Positions 62,866 through 64,000 of a DNA stretch of 64,000 bases are shown in pieces. The stretch is from Tretioscincus oriximinensis (lineage: Eukaryota; Chordata; Lepidosauria; Squamata; Gymnophthalmidae): the NCBI GenBank assembly GCA_022410635.1, contig JAJVDF010000207.1, forward strand, positions 399,177 through 463,176. The letters are read 5' to 3'. Numbering within the stretch: position 1 is the stretch's first letter; every line of letters begins with the position of its first letter. The translations under genes were made by a program, and so were the position numbers. The notes under the pieces are model-generated. The model made no database searches and was not told the origin of the DNA. It worked only from the letters and a program-made list of their open reading frames with translations.

Positions 62866-63683
62866 GATAGCTTTTCATATTTGAAGAAGGGAATCAGCTG
62901 ATTATGCATCTGTTTTTGCTTTAATTCACACACTGAAAATGTTAATCTTTTCAGTCCATTGACTATTATTTATTAATAACAGGCATAATCAAAATGAGGA
63001 CTCAGCAGAAATTGACAAAAAGAAAGAGCTGCCTCCAATGGTGTTCCAAATGAAAACTTGGGAAGAATGAATGGGTGGCATAAAATGTGATGACAGATTG
63101 TACACCATTTGGTTATGCAAATAAAAGCAATAAGAGGGCACAGAACAATCATACAGCAAATATTTTGTAATGCTGGGAACAGTTGGCGGACTTTTTTTTC
63201 CTGTAATGATGTTAACACAAAGGAATGCTTCTTGTTCTCTTTTCTCTTTACAGTCACTTCTTTACTAGTCTGAATCAACAGTGAGCGAGCGGATGTTCCC
63301 TTGGAAAAATCTCTGTCAAACACCTGTTGGTGCATATATTACAAATAAAAACCACAAACATAGGTTATATGTGAATGAGGGCACTGCAAAACTGTAAGTG
63401 TTGAAAAGGAAAAGAGAGAGGAATTGTACTTAGAAAACAGATCTGCCAACTGCATGGAAGATACATTTGATACTGGTAGCCCTGAGTCCTGGCAGTGTGG
63501 AATTGCGTACAGAGCTGTGGGCTTCAAAAAAAGAGTCACTCTGTAAATGTTCTTTTTGCTATGTGTCACACTGCTGACAGACATCTCCCAGGCACATAAC
63601 AGGGTAAAATAAAGGTTGCTTCAGGAATGCCTCTCCAAGAACGTGTGGTTTCTGACTCTATATTTATATCAACCTCTCTCAGC
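62866..63683. other. No gene recognised; candidate conserved non-coding stretch
   Basis: 62.96-63.33 kb is unrepeated, AT-rich and contains TTATGCAAATAAA (octamer-type ATGCAAAT at 63115) and other AT-rich words. No repeat family recognised. Conservation is speculative. Confidence 0.25.
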
Positions 63684-63710
63684 CTCCCTCCCTCCCTCCC
63701 TCCCTCCCAC
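63684..63710. repeat. CCCT tract
   Basis: CCTCCCTCCCTCCCTCCC, directly before the TCTA array. Confidence 0.9.
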
Positions 63711-63796
<86 letters not shown>

Positions 63797-63797
63797 N

Positions 63798-63867
<70 letters not shown>

Positions 63868-63868
63868 A
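63711..63868. repeat. TCTA tetranucleotide microsatellite
   Basis: About 39 nearly perfect TCTA units; one ambiguous base at 63797. Purely low complexity, likely highly variable between individuals. Confidence 0.98.
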
Positions 63869-63886
63869 CCACTGTCTCTCTTTTTA

Positions 63887-64000
63887 TGTTTGTCTATGTG
63901 TGTGTGTGTGTCTGTCTGTCTGTACGTACGTATGTGTGTGTGTGTTTGTGTATGTATGTATGTATATATGTATGTATGTGTGTACGTGTGTGTGTTTGTT
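63887..64000. repeat. TG/TGTA/TCTG compound microsatellite
   Basis: TGTGTGTGTG, CTGTCTGTCTG, ACGTACGTATG and TATGTATGTATG units continue to the window edge. Confidence 0.95.

Overview
The window looks like non-coding nuclear DNA of a sauropsid, most probably a squamate reptile. The case rests on repeats: many CR1-type LINE fragments, two tRNA-derived SINE families, several families of short DNA transposons with terminal inverted repeats, and long TCTA, TTC and GGAA tracts. I found no host exon, rRNA, functional tRNA gene, CRISPR array or prokaryotic gene. Every reading frame with recognisable protein similarity is retrotransposon reverse transcriptase (RT) debris. Family labels F1 to F8, SINE-A and SINE-B are local names for groups I matched by eye.

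Layout. 1-8 kb: a CRE-motif repeat (F5), SINE-A and SINE-B copies, a CR1 3' end, an F2 DNA transposon and a short hAT-like element at 7.5 kb. 8-11.7 kb is the densest cluster: a foldback F1 element, a GC-rich hAT-like element with internal minisatellite and perfect 8-bp target-site duplication (TSD), an LTR-like block, a foldback F8 element with TSD, and a composite repeat (F6) broken by two further DNA transposons. 12-25 kb: CR1 3' ends, F1, F3, F4 and F5 elements, a hAT-like element inside a LINE fragment, and a SINE-A copy with a long TTC tail. 26.9-28.5 kb: the longest CR1 copy, with RT motifs and three single-base frameshifts, followed by a second LINE type. 32-41 kb: CR1 debris, a SINE inside an older repeat, a second F6 with a 38-bp array, and a three-level nest (CR1, then LTR, then F1 element). 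41-63 kb: CR1 fragments, two F1 copies 246 bp apart, a CR1 inside an F2 element, F3 elements, a foldback element inside a LINE, a third F6 and a terminal TCTA microsatellite.

The window therefore records insertion history rather than a gene programme. The observations I rate highest are: (1) F6, a three-locus composite of head, 38-bp tandem array, CR1-RT slice, purine tract and common tail, an SVA-like architecture; (2) the GC-rich hAT-like element at 8254-8755; (3) F1 foldback elements with perfect 8-bp TSDs at three loci; (4) transposon families that carry factor-site-like motifs (p53-half-site-like in F2, ZNF143-like in F3, CRE-like in F5), locally amplified in some copies. Species, family names and any regulatory role are inference and need database searches.
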